Positions 44,100 through 56,842 of a DNA stretch of 64,000 nt are shown one piece after another. A program made the translations under genes and the position numbers. The stretch's first letter is position 1; the number at the start of each line of letters is the position of its first letter. The stretch lies in NCBI RefSeq assembly GCF_000283155.1, contig NW_004454181.1:25510382-25574381 (forward strand), given 5' to 3'. The notes below the pieces were generated by a model. It worked only from the letters and a program-made list of their open reading frames with translations, was not told the DNA's origin and made no database searches. This DNA comes from Ceratotherium simum simum (lineage: Eukaryota; Chordata; Mammalia; Perissodactyla; Rhinocerotidae).

Positions 44100-46170
44100 T
44101 GCTAAAAACAAAACTCAAACTGCGACAAGATTCAAGACTCATCTTGGGCCTTCTGTGAGTCTGTTTTTCTTCAGGTGACTGACTGGGCTGAGGATGAGTT
44201 TAAAATGGGCTGGCAGCCAAGGCCTGGGAAGGACGCCCAGGCAGAGGGGAGGCTTCCTGGGGTGCATGAGGGAGAAAAACAGCCCAGTGCTGTGGTTCCC
44301 AGCTTGGAGGGGGTGTTTATCGAGGCGGGTGGGAGAGGAGTTGGCCAGACTTCGAGAGGTCCAGCATCGGCCGGGAGTGGGGCTGAGAGACTGGAGCCAT
44401 TCAGCCGTGTTCTAAAAGGAGCAGGGAGAGGAAGGAAAAACAAGCCTAGACACACACTGGGTGGCTGCCGGCTTGCCAGGGCTCCTGGTACAACAAGCGG
44501 GGTGCCAGGCTGTGGGGCCCAGCCAGCTCTCCCCCAGGAGCCCACCTCAGAATGGATAGGTTTAGGTCAGTTCCGCAATGGCTTCTTTGGGCTATTAGGA
44601 ATGGATTTTTACAGACTGTGGGATAATTCAGTACTTTTCCAGAGAGATGGGCTACCTGGGCCAGAGAGGTGATTTTCTAGCCATGTCATGCGTGCGATGC
44701 TTGTGTATTAATGCATCTTTATCCATCAAAAGGGCTGCAGCATCACTTGCCAGACTTTTCTGTGCAGAGTGCTGTTAGTGAAACACAAGATCCAAAAGTC
44801 AGAAAAGTTTGGGGTATTCCAAGTCAGTCAAAATCAAGCAAAATTCTTTACTCTGGGAATTCAATGTGCTAATACCATACTTCATGAATTTTCGAAAAGG
44901 AGATGAAGTGTGCATTGTTTCCCAAACTTTGAGTCCTTAGAACACAATCTCTCCCCTCTATGGAACAAATAATAACATCTTTGCGAGATGTTTTTTGCCA
45001 ATTCTAATCCATAGGATAAGGCAGAAGTCAACAGGCCTACCCTCAAACATCCAAGAATCTAGGACACAGAGGGCTATGGAATCTGGCCAATGAGACATCA
45101 TGGATGCTTCCATGCCCTACATGAAAGTATGATGGGCATCTTTCTTTCACAATGTAAAATAATTGACTCTCATGAGCATGAGCAATTCTCTTGGAACTCT
45201 GAGTTAGGAGCGGCCCCATGCCAATCAGAACTGTTGAGAGAATACAGCAGAAGAGCTCAGGCTTGCTCCAGCTGCATCTCTGCAGCTCACTTCTCCTGGT
45301 CCCAGAGACTCAGCATCACACTTAACCACAGTGGTCTCTGAGGACCTCTACTTGTCAGGCTTGGTGCACACAGCTCCCTGGGAGAGAACCCGTGACTGGG
45401 TTCTGAGGAATGCTGAGATCACTTCATCCAATTAGCAGCCCTGTTGTGTGACTCTGTGTCTGTGACTATGCCTTTGCTGATGCATTCTTTTGGGTTAAAA
45501 TGCAAAGCCATCTTGGAAGAACCATTATCAAGGTCCTTGGCAGCCTCTCTGCCCTGAAATCTATGTGGAAAGAGCCAGGTTTGGTGTTGGTGGAGGATGG
45601 AATGCCTTGTACTAGAGGCTGTATTTGCAAATTTTTCCCATCCTTGAGTCATTGGGTAAGGCTGGTCCCTTGTATCTAGGGTCCCTTCCCCTAGAAAGAA
45701 CTGGAAAATGAAATTCTAAGGAGTCAGGGAGAACCTGAGTCTTAGATCACTCTGCCACTAATTTGCTGACTGATATTAGAAAGTCCTTTCCCCTCTCTGA
45801 GGCTCACATTCTTCCCCCGTAAAATGAGGTTGGTCAAACTATCTCAGTTATTTTCTAACTTTTTGATCATAGGAAGCCTTCTGTCAAATAGTCATCTCAT
45901 ATAAAACAAATAAAAGTGGTGTTTAACCAAAATATTTTTAAGGTAATATTACATCATTATAACATGGAAGTGTTTACTATAAAAGTCAGGACTGAAGTGC
46001 TTTTTGGAGCAAGGAGGTAGTTGTGATCAGGTCAGACACATGGAGGCCTTCTGGGCAGCTGCAAAATTCTATTTCTTGACCTGAATGGAAGTTACAAGTG
46101 GTGTTTTCCTTAGATTCAGTCAGTAAACCATAAAAATATTATATTACTAATGCATTATAAAGTCTATCAC
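44100..46170. other. Intergenic DNA, no gene recognised
   Basis: A GC-richer patch (44.2-44.6 kb) carries an open frame of 165 codons on the + strand (44175-44672), Gly/Pro/Arg-rich, with no recognisable domain and an overlapping antisense frame of 124 codons. I do not call it a gene. A weak MIR lies near 45.7-45.85 kb. Confidence 0.45.
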
Positions 46171-46179
46171 TGAGAACAC

Positions 46180-46715
46180 AAATGTGTCAATTAGGTTTAA
46201 CTGCAAAAGGCAGAAATCCAAAATAAAAGTGGCTTACATAAGATAGAAGTTTATGTTCCTTTCATGTAAATGAAGTCTGTGGGTGAGCAGTCCAGGGCAC
46301 TCAGTGTAAGTCAGCCAGTAAGAACTCAGGGATCATCAAGGACCCAAGACTCCTTCTCTCCTTTTGTCTACCATCTTCTACATGACACTTCCAATTCAAT
46401 GTCCAAGATGGCTGAGTGAGCGCCACCGTCATGTCCACATTAGAGCCAGCAAGAAGAGAGATGACAAGAAGGGCATGCCCCCCCGCCCCACTTTAAGGAA
46501 GCCCCCAGAAGTAGCACTCACAACATTTACTTACATCCCATTGACCAAAACTTAATTATATGGCCTTGCCTAGCTGCAAGGGAGGCTGGGAAATATAGTC
46601 TTTAATCTGGATGGCTATGGACCTACCAGCTGTAGTTTCCACAACAAAGGGAAAAGCGAAAAGTAGATTTAGGGAATGATCGGCAGAATCTGCCACAACA
46701 TATTAATGGATTTTG
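46180..46715. repeat. Mammal-wide interspersed repeat, unnamed family
   Basis: CAAAAGGCAGAAATCCAAAA, CAATGTCCAAGATGGCTGAG, TACATCCCATTGACCAAAAC and CTGCAAGGGAGGCTGGGAAA recur in related form at 20.1, 50.6 and 58.9 kb. Confidence 0.6.
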
Positions 46716-47369
46716 GTTTCTGTGTTGAGGTTTAATGGGTGACTGACATCAGTGTCTTTGCTGCTTTTCAGTCACAGTTTTAGACGTAGCTTAAGGTACA
46801 CAAGATGAGACGAATATTAATAGCTTGTAGAACTGCGGAAGCACTCACAGAATGTGGCTTAAAAACCCCTGAGCTAGAAACTCCCTAAGAGCTTTGCCAG
46901 CTTTGAAGTTCCAGAATTCTGTGAAAGCCCTGCCCCCTTACATGAGCTTACAGAGGGCTTTCTCTCTGGAGACTGGCAGGAGACTTCTCGTTACCTTTGG
47001 GATTGAGAACTGTGCTCATTGTTTCTTCTGAGTCAGCACAGCTCCAGCCAAATATCCTTAAAAGCTCTCTGTCGTTTAGCAGCCTTCCCTCTTGGGCTGG
47101 GAGTTCCCTGGAGGAGGTGTAGTTTACTGAGGCATTGAAAACTCAGTGTTTCAAAGCAGTGGCTGCTTCTTAGTGGGGAGTGGCTCAGACTTTCCCTCAA
47201 GAGTTTCAGAGACCTTTATGGTAGAAGGTCCTACCTTTGATTCAACCCTTTCAGTTCAGAAGAGGAAGCATGGATCCAAAGAAGTTGAGTTCAAATATAT
47301 CTATTTGAAGTCACCAGCAACTTATAGCAGGGCTGCGCTGCATCCTGACCTGTCCTGACGTTTTCCACC

Positions 47370-47640
47370 ACTAATTATAATAGCTTGAATTTAATGTACA
47401 CTTTCTATGTGCCAGGCTCTGGGCTGAGCACATCACATGCATTATCTCATTTAATCCTCACAACAACTCTGAGAGATAGGTTTTTTTTTTTTCTTCTTTG
47501 GTCATTTTACAGATGAAGAAACTGCAACCTAGACTTGCCCAAGGCCTTGTTATTTGGTGTGGATCAGAATCTGAACCCAGGCCGTGCAACCAGAGCCTGC
47601 ACTTTGCTCTCTACGCTAAGAACCACTGCCTCGCACTGCT
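47370..47640 (-). mobile_element. MIR SINE
   Basis: ATTTAATGTACACTTTCTAT, GTGCCAGGCTCTGGGCTGAG, TTAATCCTCACAACAACTCT and TTGCCCAAGGCCTTG in reverse-MIR order. Confidence 0.85.
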
Positions 47641-48780
47641 GCTCTTGGCATGAGGAGGACAGACTTGACTGCAGGGCAGGAACCCTCCATCACACCACCT
47701 GGACATCACATCCCTTCAGACCACACTTTGCCCCAATTTTATGCTCCTTCATCAACATCTTGCTGTCTGATTCAGCAGCTTGGCACAGGGAATAATGTGC
47801 CTTGAGGTGTGTATACAAAACTTTCCACCAGTGCAAAAGCCCATCCCCCAGATGAAGTGGATGTGTTGGTATTTCCCATGAGCATCTCTCTCACCCTGTC
47901 TGTGTGAGGCAATCCTCCACCACTGCAGAAATCATCAAAGGGAGCTTCCAAACCTGCAAAGGTTCTGACCCGAGACTGGGGACCACAACCTCCCTGGAAG
48001 GCAGTGCTGTCTCTGGGCCTTGCCCCAGAAGCCCCAGCAGGTCTCCTTTCTGGAAACTTTCTGTGTTGTATATACAGTGGCATTGCAGCAGCAGGGCCTA
48101 TCTGCCTATATCCCTCCCTTTTCCCCTGGGCAAAGGAGCTGAGGAATCATCTGGCCTAATAAACAACAGGAAGCTCGGGACGAGAAGTACTGTGGAGACT
48201 TAAGCAGTTTAGCTCACTCCCAGCTCCTCAGGCTTCTCCTTGTCCTCCAGCACCGGAGGCTTTTAATCCGTTCCAGAGGCGGAGGAAGGATGAGATGAGG
48301 TAATGGGCCTGAGAGACTTTGTATTTTAGAGCAGGTTCTAGAAAGACCCAAGGGCAGAAAGTATTGTTTTGTACTAATTCTGGCAACATTTCTGAGGTGA
48401 ATGTTGGTGGGGGTTGGGATTGCTGGGCAGCATGGGGTGCCCAGGGGGTTGGAACAGTGACAGGGAATCAACATAGCTGACCTGCCTCTGTGAAGAGCAT
48501 AACCCTGGAAAATCCCACAGCTTCATATGGCCCCATCTGTGCAGAGCCACAGCCGAAGAAACAAAGTCCCACCGTCACAAGTCATTTACAAGCTCTATAA
48601 TTTCTACTTTTATATCTCTAAGAGTGTTAAAAGGGATATAATTAATAATCCATAGAAAACCCCATTTCTGTTCCCATCAAATTCTCTCATCTCCTCACTC
48701 CTATTGCCCGACTGCTAGGAAACTACAAAACCTCATGCCCACAGGATTTGTGGATTTTTGTCTCTTCCTTCCTTCCTCTT
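47640..48780. other. Unique intergenic DNA
   Basis: No repeat or exon recognised. Open frames under 105 codons on both strands overlap and lack family features. Confidence 0.5.
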
Positions 48781-48782
48781 AA

Positions 48783-49590
48783 TTAAAAAAAAAGTTATAG
48801 AACTTTTTATTTTGAAATAATCGTAGATTCACCAGAAGTTGAAATGATCGTAGTACTCAGAGGCCCCATGTACCCCTTACCCAGTGTCGGGAGAGAGGGA
48901 GAATCTCCCTCTGCCCTTTTCCTTAAGGTTCCTATGGTTGGCCAAATAATTAACAAGACAGGTTAGCAGGAGAAAATAATACCAAGTTTAATAACATGTA
49001 TACATGGGAGAAAGCAGGGACACTGCGTTTCTCAACACAATAGCAGAAATTCTCGTCTTAAATACCATGTTCAGCCAACGACAAAGGAGGATGTTGGGGG
49101 TGGGGGGAGTCAGTTACAGGAGATTACCACTAAAGCACAGTAAACAAGAGTAAGGTTATTATGCAGACTTAAGGCCTCACCTTCCACATTGATAAGTCTC
49201 TAGAAATGAGGCCATCCCCCCTCTTCCCAATACAGAGAGGGCAATACCTTTACAAATGGAGATTTCCCTTATAAATGTAAATGTTTGTCTGGCAACTCCT
49301 TGCAGGGCCATCCAGAGAATGTGGCCAGAGAGACAGAACTTCCGATAAGATGGGCTTCTTGGTGCCTTTCCTATTGTAACATTTATCCTACATTATCTTT
49401 ACAGCCATCATGATAGAAGATCTGTTCCAGGAAGGAGCCACCATGTCAAATTCTTTAGGCAGTTAGTGGGGGAGGTCAAATGTCCCTCAGAGAAAACAAT
49501 CAAGGTAAAGAGATATATTTTAGGATGGCCAAATCTTGATCTCCCACACCAGTGTCCCCCAATGGTTACGTCTTACATAATTCTTTCCTG
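48783..49590 (-). mobile_element. Antisense L1 fragment hosting a solo LTR
   Basis: TTTTGAAATAATCGTAGATT and CCCCATGTACCCCTTACCCA continue after the LTR as GTGTCCCCCAATGGTTACGT, a familiar antisense L1 phrase. This gives the empty-site sequence across the insertion. Confidence 0.75.
48885..49548 (-). mobile_element. Solo class I ERV LTR with CCAG target duplication
   Basis: On the minus strand the LTR runs from TGTGGGAGATCAAG to CCGACA (TG...CA ends, 664 bp). CCAG is duplicated at 48881-48884 and 49549-49552. It contains a TATTTAAG-like promoter element, ATTAAA and a CTGTTAATTATTTGGCC-type end with variation (CTTGTTAATTATTTGGCCAA), as seen in gammaretrovirus-like LTRs. No internal sequence or second LTR is nearby, so it arose by LTR-LTR recombination. 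Confidence 0.85.
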
Positions 49591-49594
49591 TTAC

Positions 49595-49765
49595 ATTTTA
49601 ATGGCTCATCTAATCCTCACAACAACTCTATGAGATTACCATTATCATCATCATTTTACGTATGAATAAATTGAGTCCCAGAGAAATAAAATACATTGCT
49701 TAAGATTCCCAGCAATTTGGTGCGGAATCAGGACTTAGATTCAGATGTACTGGCTCCAAAGTGTG
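49595..49765 (-). mobile_element. MIR SINE fragment
   Basis: AATGGCTCATCTAATCCTCA, CAACTCTATGAGATTACCAT and GCGGAATCAGGACTTAGATT. Confidence 0.75.
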
Positions 49766-50772
49766 TGCATGCTCCTATTAATTCTTACTCTTCCTCTATC
49801 CCCTCCCAGACCCCTCCAGAAAAGAGGAAAAGTCCTAAACAGGCCCAGCCCCCACAAGAATGCAGTTCTTCACATGCCTCAGAGGAGTAAGGGCCAGCTA
49901 CAGTTTGCTAAACGTTGGAGGAGCCTCCCCGACATAGCTTGGCTGAAGAGTCATCACAATCAGGCTTGTGACCCAGACAGCAGCCCCAGACGCTGCTTCA
50001 GCTCCTTTCCGAAGCTGGAACACACTTTCTGCTCCCTTAAGGCTGCTCTTTGCCTCCTCGCATGACTTCCCTCCTCTCTCCCCCTCCTGCTTTGACGCTT
50101 CTCTGAAGCCAAAGTGATGCCCGTCCACCACAGGTGATGAACATCAATTCCTTTCTCTTAAAGTGCAACTGACTGTGGCTCATTTTGTCTCAGAGACATG
50201 AGAAAAGGCTGTGTGTCCACAGAGTAAACATGAGACCTCAGAGCCAGAAATCTGATTTCTTCTGTTGAAAACAACAGAAAACTTAAGCAAAGAAGGGGAT
50301 TGATGGGCTGCTGTAAATAAGAAGTCCAGGAGGAGGGCTGTATATCACAGAGGGATTGCACTCCGCTGTGGCACAGAAACTTCATCTCAAAAGCTTTGAT
50401 CTCACTTTGCAAAGAGATCTGGCCCTCCAGGGATAGTGCACTCGGAGAAGTCATCAGTGCTGCTGCAGTTCCTTCTGTCAGCCCTCCCTGGTGGCTTTCG
50501 TTCTCCTGCTGCTCTACTTCTAGTCTCGAGTCTGCAAGTCGAGAAGGAAGAGGGATAAAGGGCAACGTCTCCCTCCTTTCACAAGCTTCCACAGGCAGTG
50601 ACTTCTGCTTGCAAGTCATTGACCAGAACCATGTCACATTGCCTCCTTGCACTGCAAGGGAGTCTAGGAAGCTGAGTATTTTGGGCTGGACATAGAGTTC
50701 CCTGAGCAAAACTGAGGGTCTCTTGATTAGGCAGAAGAGGAGACAAACCCAGGCTGGGTTAGGGGCTCAGAC

Positions 50773-51418
50773 TGAAACAGGCAAACCGCCATTGATGATT
50801 AAATAGCTGGGAACTAAAGGTTTTTTTTTTCCTTTTTTGCAATTACTGGTTCTAGCTTTTAGCTGTTTACGCACCCATTGTTAACTGTGCTGTTTAGGCA
50901 ATATGCTCTCTGGCTCCCACTAGGTTCCCGTAGATAACATCTCCCTGGATCCTGGGTCATCATGGTAATGGGTGTTTGAGCTGTTTTTCAGGAATTAGAA
51001 CCCCTTGTCCACTTTAGGCCGGTTGAGACCACCAACCCATCAACTGGGCCCACATAGATGTCTGATAAGAGACCTTTTGACTCAAGAGGCTAAAAACTCC
51101 ACCCTCAGATCATGCTAATGCTGCCATTTTGTGAACGTGTCCTATGAAGAGCCATGAAGTCTGACTGTTGCTTGCGCAGATCATCAGTTACTTCACCTCT
51201 CCTCACCTCCAATCATCTATCTCCACAATTCAGACCACCTTGCCCCCTACCCCATAAATATCCCTGGGTCCTCATTATTGGGGAGGTGGATTTGAGACTT
51301 GTTCTCCCATTTTCCTCACTTGGTTGCCCTGCAATTAAACCCCCTCTCTGCTGCAATCTCGTCGTCTTGGTGTTTGGCTTTCTGGGTGACAGGCAAAAAC
51401 AGGCCTGGTACGGTAACA
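50773..51418 (+). repeat. 5' LTR of the provirus
   Basis: TG...CA ends, with a TATA-like CCATAAATATCC near 51253 and ATTAAA at 51334-51339. It pairs with the LTR at 56843, sharing long identical stretches such as GCAATTACTGGTTCTAGC. Confidence 0.88.
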
Positions 51419-51421
51419 ATT

Positions 51422-51439
51422 TGGTGACCAGCCAGGAGG
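51422..51439 (+). other. Candidate primer binding site
   Basis: Starts TGGTGACCAGCCAGGAGG three bases after the 5' LTR. The TGG complements a tRNA CCA end. I could not assign the tRNA, and the site is probably mutated. Confidence 0.5.
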
Positions 51440-51879
51440 TAAGTCCAGACGGACCTTTTCGCCTGAGATTTGTCAGCCCTTTGCCAGTGTGGAGAACCTG
51501 TGGACAAGTCCAGTGGCTGCCAGGAGCATTTCTCCTGGGACTGTTCTGAGATTCTTTTCCTCGTTTAGTGCTGCCGACTCCTTGGCGCATATTTTCACTT
51601 TGCAGTAGAGAGATGGTTTCTGGGTTTGGAAGACGTCTTTTTGGTGAGAAAACTTCGGTACAAGTGACTGGATTCTTATTTCTTCTTACTTCTGGGTTTG
51701 ACTTCTCAAAAGGAAGCCTTGGTTTGTCAGGGGACGTCCTCCACAACTTCCAAAAAAGGAAGGCTTGGTCTGGCCTTCATTGTGAGGGTCTTGGTTTCTG
51801 GGACGCTGGAAATTCTCGAGATCTGGTTCTAGCTATAGCATAAGTATACTTTGACCGTCTGTGTCTAAATTCTGAAACA

Positions 51880-52500
51880 ATGGGAAACGCTAATTAGACC
51901 CCCGCCTGTAGCCCGTTAGGCTGCATTTTCCCGAACTGGGTGGCTTTGGCTATGAGCCCATGAAAAAGGAAAAGGTGATATTCTTTTATAACACCACATG
52001 GCCACAATCAGAGAGCTCTTGCAATGACTAGTCTCGAGAACTTAATCAAATTTGGAGTCTTAGCTTCCTTTCATGGTCTTACATGTGCTAATGAAAGCTC
52101 CACACGCTACCCCCACCCCCAGGAGCTCTCCTCTGCGTTCTGGTTTTGGAGAGTCTGTGCTCCACCTCTGGGAGCTCCCCTCTGGTTTTTGGGCACCTGA
52201 AGTGATTCCAGACTGGCCCCTGGATCAGTCATTTGACTGACAATCTGGAACCGTTTTGTCTCCTGTCAAGAACCTGTTGAGTATTTTAGGCGCCAACTGA
52301 GTCAGTTACAGGGACAGGAGGTCTGTAATTTATTCTGTAACTGTCCTGCCTGGAAACTGTTGTCTGTATGACCTTTATCTTGATAACCCTTGGGAAGAGG
52401 CTGTGAGGGCAAGGCCTGATCACTTCTTTTTCTTATTTGTCTGTCTTCTTCGTCACCTCCTCTGTTGTCACTAAGTCAAGGTTAAGTTCAGGCTGGACCT
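51880..52500 (+). pseudogene. Gag-like remnant of the provirus
   Basis: ATGGGAAAC at 51880 is the sort of Met-Gly start used for a myristoylated matrix protein, and the following 130 bases resemble the matrix region of class I ERVs. A stop falls within six codons of the ATG and further stops follow, so this is a non-functional fragment. Its right boundary is uncertain. Confidence 0.5.
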
Positions 52501-53297
52501 GAGCAGAACCTGGACATTCTGTAAAAATTGGAAACTTGAAAACCTTTTGCCAGGGACTTAACTCTCAACCCCGGTGTTGGGAGCCCCGGCCCCCAGCTCT
52601 CTCCAGGCCTTTGCCTCTTGCCTCCCTGGCTTGCCTTGTGGGACTAAGAGCCCGGGCTGAGTGGGACTTGACTAAATCTTATAGCTACATTGATGCCTGC
52701 GGTTGGGCTTTGCACCTTTCTCCAGTCCACTGTCAGTTGGACACCGGTTTTACCACCACGGGGAACACATCAAGCATCTCCAGAGACTCACCACTCTGGT
52801 GCATTTTAACTGATTGGAAACTCTTTCAATTGGATAGGTTATGCCCCAGAAACTCCATCTTGGGGAAAACTTGAGTGGTTTCTCTGTGCCTTTATGATGT
52901 AGTTGGACAGATAGATCAACCTATAGTGTCATTTGAGTTACAACCCAATTTCTGAGAAATCAAGAGGAATTGTCCTTAAAAAAATCCTTGCAGGACTGGA
53001 AATGCAGCTCTGGAGCAGTTCAGACTCCACCCAGTTCCTTTACCTCAAAAAGGATTATCATCTCTCCTCTCTGGGGACTGTTATCTGGCCCATCACTAAT
53101 TCCTAGGACTGAAATAAAAAAAAAGTAAAAAGGCCAGAAAAACAGTCATAAAATCACCCTTCCCAAAAATCTAGCATCTTGAGTGTCTTCTCCACAAATA
53201 TTAGTAAAAAAAAGGCTTAAAACAAAATTTGGATTCATACCTAGTGTATTACTGTACCTGATTCATGGCAGGAATTTTAAAAGAATAAGTGTGGAGG

Positions 53298-53356
53298 CTC
53301 TGTGTATGTGTGTCTATACTGTGTATGTGTGTCTATATGTATGTTGCATATGTGTG
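53298..53356. repeat. Imperfect TG-rich minisatellite
   Basis: The unit TGTGTATGTGTGTCTATA is repeated about twice with decay, inside the provirus. Confidence 0.6.
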
Positions 53357-54592
53357 ATATTTTACCTCTGGATGGTATAGTTTCTAAAAAGCTCTATTCA
53401 ATTGGCTAAAAGTCAGCATTTATATAAATTATTTCTAAATATAATAAGAAACTAATTAAAGAAACTAATATAATAAGAAACTAAGAAACATTCTAATGTT
53501 TTTCACATTAGAATGATATGAAATAATCTTTGGTAAATAAAAGCTTATTTAAGTTTGTTGGTTTGATTAAAATGAATGTGTCCTCAGAGCTATCAGCATC
53601 GGATATGATGCAGACATGCGGGCTTTATTCTACATTTATTGGTCAAATGAGCTGATGTTATCTCTATTACAAAACTGGTTAACAAAAATAATGACAAAAT
53701 AATAGCTGATTTTGTCTAATGTCTCATGAAGTTTTCTTGGGTAATCTAAACATAATTGTTGGGAACAAATAATTTAGATGTAAATGTGATGAGTTTAAAC
53801 TTTTAGCAATAATTATATTTTATGACATGTATTTGATAACTACCAAAATCTCTTTGGTAGCTTGAAACTTTAAAGTCCTGCTAGGTTAATTTAAATGATA
53901 AAAAATCATTGAGTACTTAGATCATTTTCAAACAAGATAAAACATTAAACACTAATTACTAAACATAAATGTTTTAAAAATTATATAACATTCCTAAAAT
54001 TCTGATCTGTCCTGGCTGTCAACCATAATTCTAGTTATTATTTTAAAGTGTTGTATGTCACAAAATTAACCAAATTTCTTTGTCAATTGCCATTTTGGGG
54101 TCTTGTTGTTTACAGACAGTTATTGTTTACTCAGATGCTTTTGCAAAATATGTTTCATCTTCAGAGAAGTTCACGGATACAGATTTCTGATAAACTTTCA
54201 GATTATAAAACTGAACTGGGTAAGAAATTACAAAACCCTAACGGAGAAACTAATGACTTCATGAAACTGCTAACAGAAGATTAAGATCGAGAATCAATTA
54301 CACAGGACTAAATGAAGTGATGAGGGCGATTCTAATTTTTATGACTTTTGTTTGAAATATTGCTGATTTTTAAAAAATGTTTTGTGTTTTCAGATTTAAG
54401 GAAAACTTTTTCTCTTAAGCTAACTATGACTTATAGCAATTTGGTAAATTATACTTCTGTAAACAGAATTGAAACGTTTATCTTTTTCTCTCTACCTGAT
54501 GCCTCCAGAATTTGGAAACTCTTAGTAAGTGAATGTTCTTATTTCATGGCAATATAGTTATTTGCATAAGTTCAATCAGAATATGTTTTCCT

Positions 54593-54837
54593 AGGGGCCA
54601 GCCCCATGGCATAGCGGCTAAGTGCGTGCGTTCCACTGCTGGCAGCCTGGGTTTGGATCCCAGGGGCGCACCGACGCACCGCTTGTCAGGCCATGCTGTG
54701 GCGGCGTCCCACATAAAGTAGAGGAAGATGGGCACGGATGTTAGCTCAGGGCCAGTCTTCCTCCATGAAAAGAAAAAGGGGGGGGAAGATTGGAATGGAT
54801 GTTAGCTCAGGGCTGATCTTCCTCACCAAAAAAAAAA
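54593..54837 (+). mobile_element. ERE-type SINE in the provirus, 15-bp duplication
   Basis: AGAATATGTTTTCCT at 54578-54592 and 54838-54852. Head AGGGGCCAGCCCCATGGCAT. Confidence 0.95.
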
Positions 54838-54871
54838 AGAATATGTTTTCCTTATAAAAGGACACAGTTGG

Positions 54872-55085
54872 GGGCCAGCCCAGTGGCATAGTGGTTAAGT
54901 TCGTGTGCTCCACTTTGGCAGCCCAGGATTCACAGGTTTGAATCCTGGGCACAGACTGATGCACTGCTCGTCAAGCCATACTGTGGTGGCATCACACATA
55001 CAAAGTAGAGGAAGAAGGACACAGACGTTAGCTCAGAGCCAATCTTCCTCACCAAAAAGTAAAATAAATAAATAAAAATTTAAAA
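54872..55085 (+). mobile_element. ERE-type SINE in the provirus
   Basis: AAAGGACACAGTTGG before and AAAGGACACAATTGG after. Inserted 20 bases beyond the target duplication of the previous SINE. Confidence 0.93.
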
Positions 55086-55682
55086 AAAGGACACAATTGG
55101 AAACATTGGTTTTATTACCAAAGCTTTGACTGGACTGTCATTTTTGAGAGAAACATGCATAGACTCAGATATGACAAGATAGCTTTTGAGAGACAAATAT
55201 TGGACTTTATGGAATAAAGCCACTTGGAAATATTGGCCTGGTACTTTGTTTACAGTGTTCCGAACAGCAACCTTACTGGGTAAGTAAGGAAAGTCACTTA
55301 TCTGGCAGGTGCAAGAAACCTTAATATTTTGGGGAACCTCAAAAGAAGAGAGGAATTCACCCAAATCTAAGGTATTACAGGCGAAGCCTGATGATGAGTC
55401 CTTGGCTTGACTCTTTTGGCCTTGAGAGGCCTTTAAAGTTCAATCTGAGATTCTTTATGAAAAGTTCCAGCAAAACAGATTCAAAAGAGCCTATAAGATC
55501 AATGGCTATTTTTGCCGTACTTATGTAAATAATTGGGCCAAGTTTGTTGAAACTAAACTTATTTTGCAAACCAATTAGTTTTAATTTAGCTATCTTTTAT
55601 AAAATGAGGATGATTTTAGAGAGAAAAATATATGTTTCAATAGAAACTATAGTGCACATTCATGGATATTAGGTTGCAGTTC

Positions 55683-55922
55683 TTTTTTTTTTTTTTTTTG
55701 TGAGGAAGATTAGCCCTGAGCTAACATCCATGCCAATCCTCTTCTTTTTGCTGAGGAAGACTGGCCCTGGGCTAACATCTGTGCCCATCTTCCTCTACTT
55801 TATATGGGACGCCACCACAACATGGCCTGACAAGCAGTGCATCAGTGCATGCCCGGGAACCAAAGCCAGGCTGCCAGCAGCAGAGCATGTGTACTTAACT
55901 GCTATGCCGCAGAACCAGCACC
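55683..55922 (-). mobile_element. ERE-type SINE in the provirus, reverse
   Basis: TAGGTTGCAGTTCT before and TAGGTTCTAGTTCT after. The head is degraded (GCAGAACCAGCAC). Confidence 0.92.
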
Positions 55923-56439
55923 TAGGTTCTAGTTCTGATAATTATCTTTTGAGGGTTCTGTTTTATGTCTGTTAACTGGACTGGATCCTGAATTCTTCTA
56001 GTCTCCTGAAATATCTGGCTACAAATCTCCAAACTAACGTTTTCAGTTTTTTCCCATTATTTTCATTCAGAATCATTGAGGATGGAACCTGCCATTTTTC
56101 CTGAAGCCTTGCAAACTGAAGCTGGACAACTTGATATAAACTTAAGAAAGATTCATGTCTGTTGCTGTATAAGCCACTCAGAAAGATACCTGAACACCCG
56201 ATGACATCATCAGAGACATTTCAGACTGCAAAAGGTGCTTTGACCCTGACGTCTAGAAATCTTCTTGACTGTGTGCCCCCTGGGCTCAGGAACTGGTTTA
56301 TAATTTGCTCCAACCATTAGCCTTGTTTTTCGTTTTGTTTCTCTAGAAATGCTTCTTGTTGAATACCTGGTTTCTTGCTTACACAATATAGGCCTAACTT
56401 TGGGAGCCCATCTGCATCACCATCTTACTAAGAGACTGG

Positions 56440-56735
56440 TTCAATGAGATGGAATGACCTACGCCCCTCATCAACAGATATCCCCAGAGGTACCAGGTCC
56501 AGAATGGTTTTCAGGACTATTTTCTTGGATTCCCCAAGGGTTAGGTCTATTTTCAGAGACTGTTAACATTTGGGTTGTCTATACTTCTTATCCTTCTGAT
56601 CAGATACTTGATTATAAAATGTGCCTTTAGATGCTGTTCCAAAACTATTGAGCAAGGTACAAAAATTCTAATAATGCAAAATGTCAACCTGAAGCTGGGG
56701 AACAAGAGAATAGCTCCAGATGAGTGCTAAACAGT
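56440..56735 (+). pseudogene. Env transmembrane-subunit remnant
   Basis: A Trp-Phe-Ser-Gly segment is followed, after a frame change, by a hydrophobic stretch, a Cys-Cys pair and a polar tail, the usual order at the end of a class I ERV envelope. It lies about 110 bases before the polypurine tract, where env should end. It is broken and incomplete. Confidence 0.5.
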
Positions 56736-56826
56736 TTTATTCCTCTATCCTGGATCTATGACCTGATTCAGCAGGAAGTAGCTAGATCATTTGTCACACT
56801 GAATCCCTCAATAATAAGGAATGACC

Positions 56827-56841
56827 AAAGAATAGGGGGGA
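56827..56841 (+). other. Polypurine tract
   Basis: AAAGAATAGGGGGGA immediately precedes the 3' LTR (one T between), as required for plus-strand priming in retroviruses. Confidence 0.75.
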
Positions 56842-56842
56842 T

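Noticed and set aside
44175..44672. 165-codon open frame on the + strand
   Set aside because: Low-complexity Gly/Arg/Pro composition, an overlapping antisense frame, and no recognisable domain or splice structure. It is more likely to be chance in GC-rich DNA.
50158..50709. 183-codon open frame on the minus strand
   Set aside because: It overlaps part of an interspersed repeat shared with 46.2 and 58.9 kb, and no protein family is recognised.
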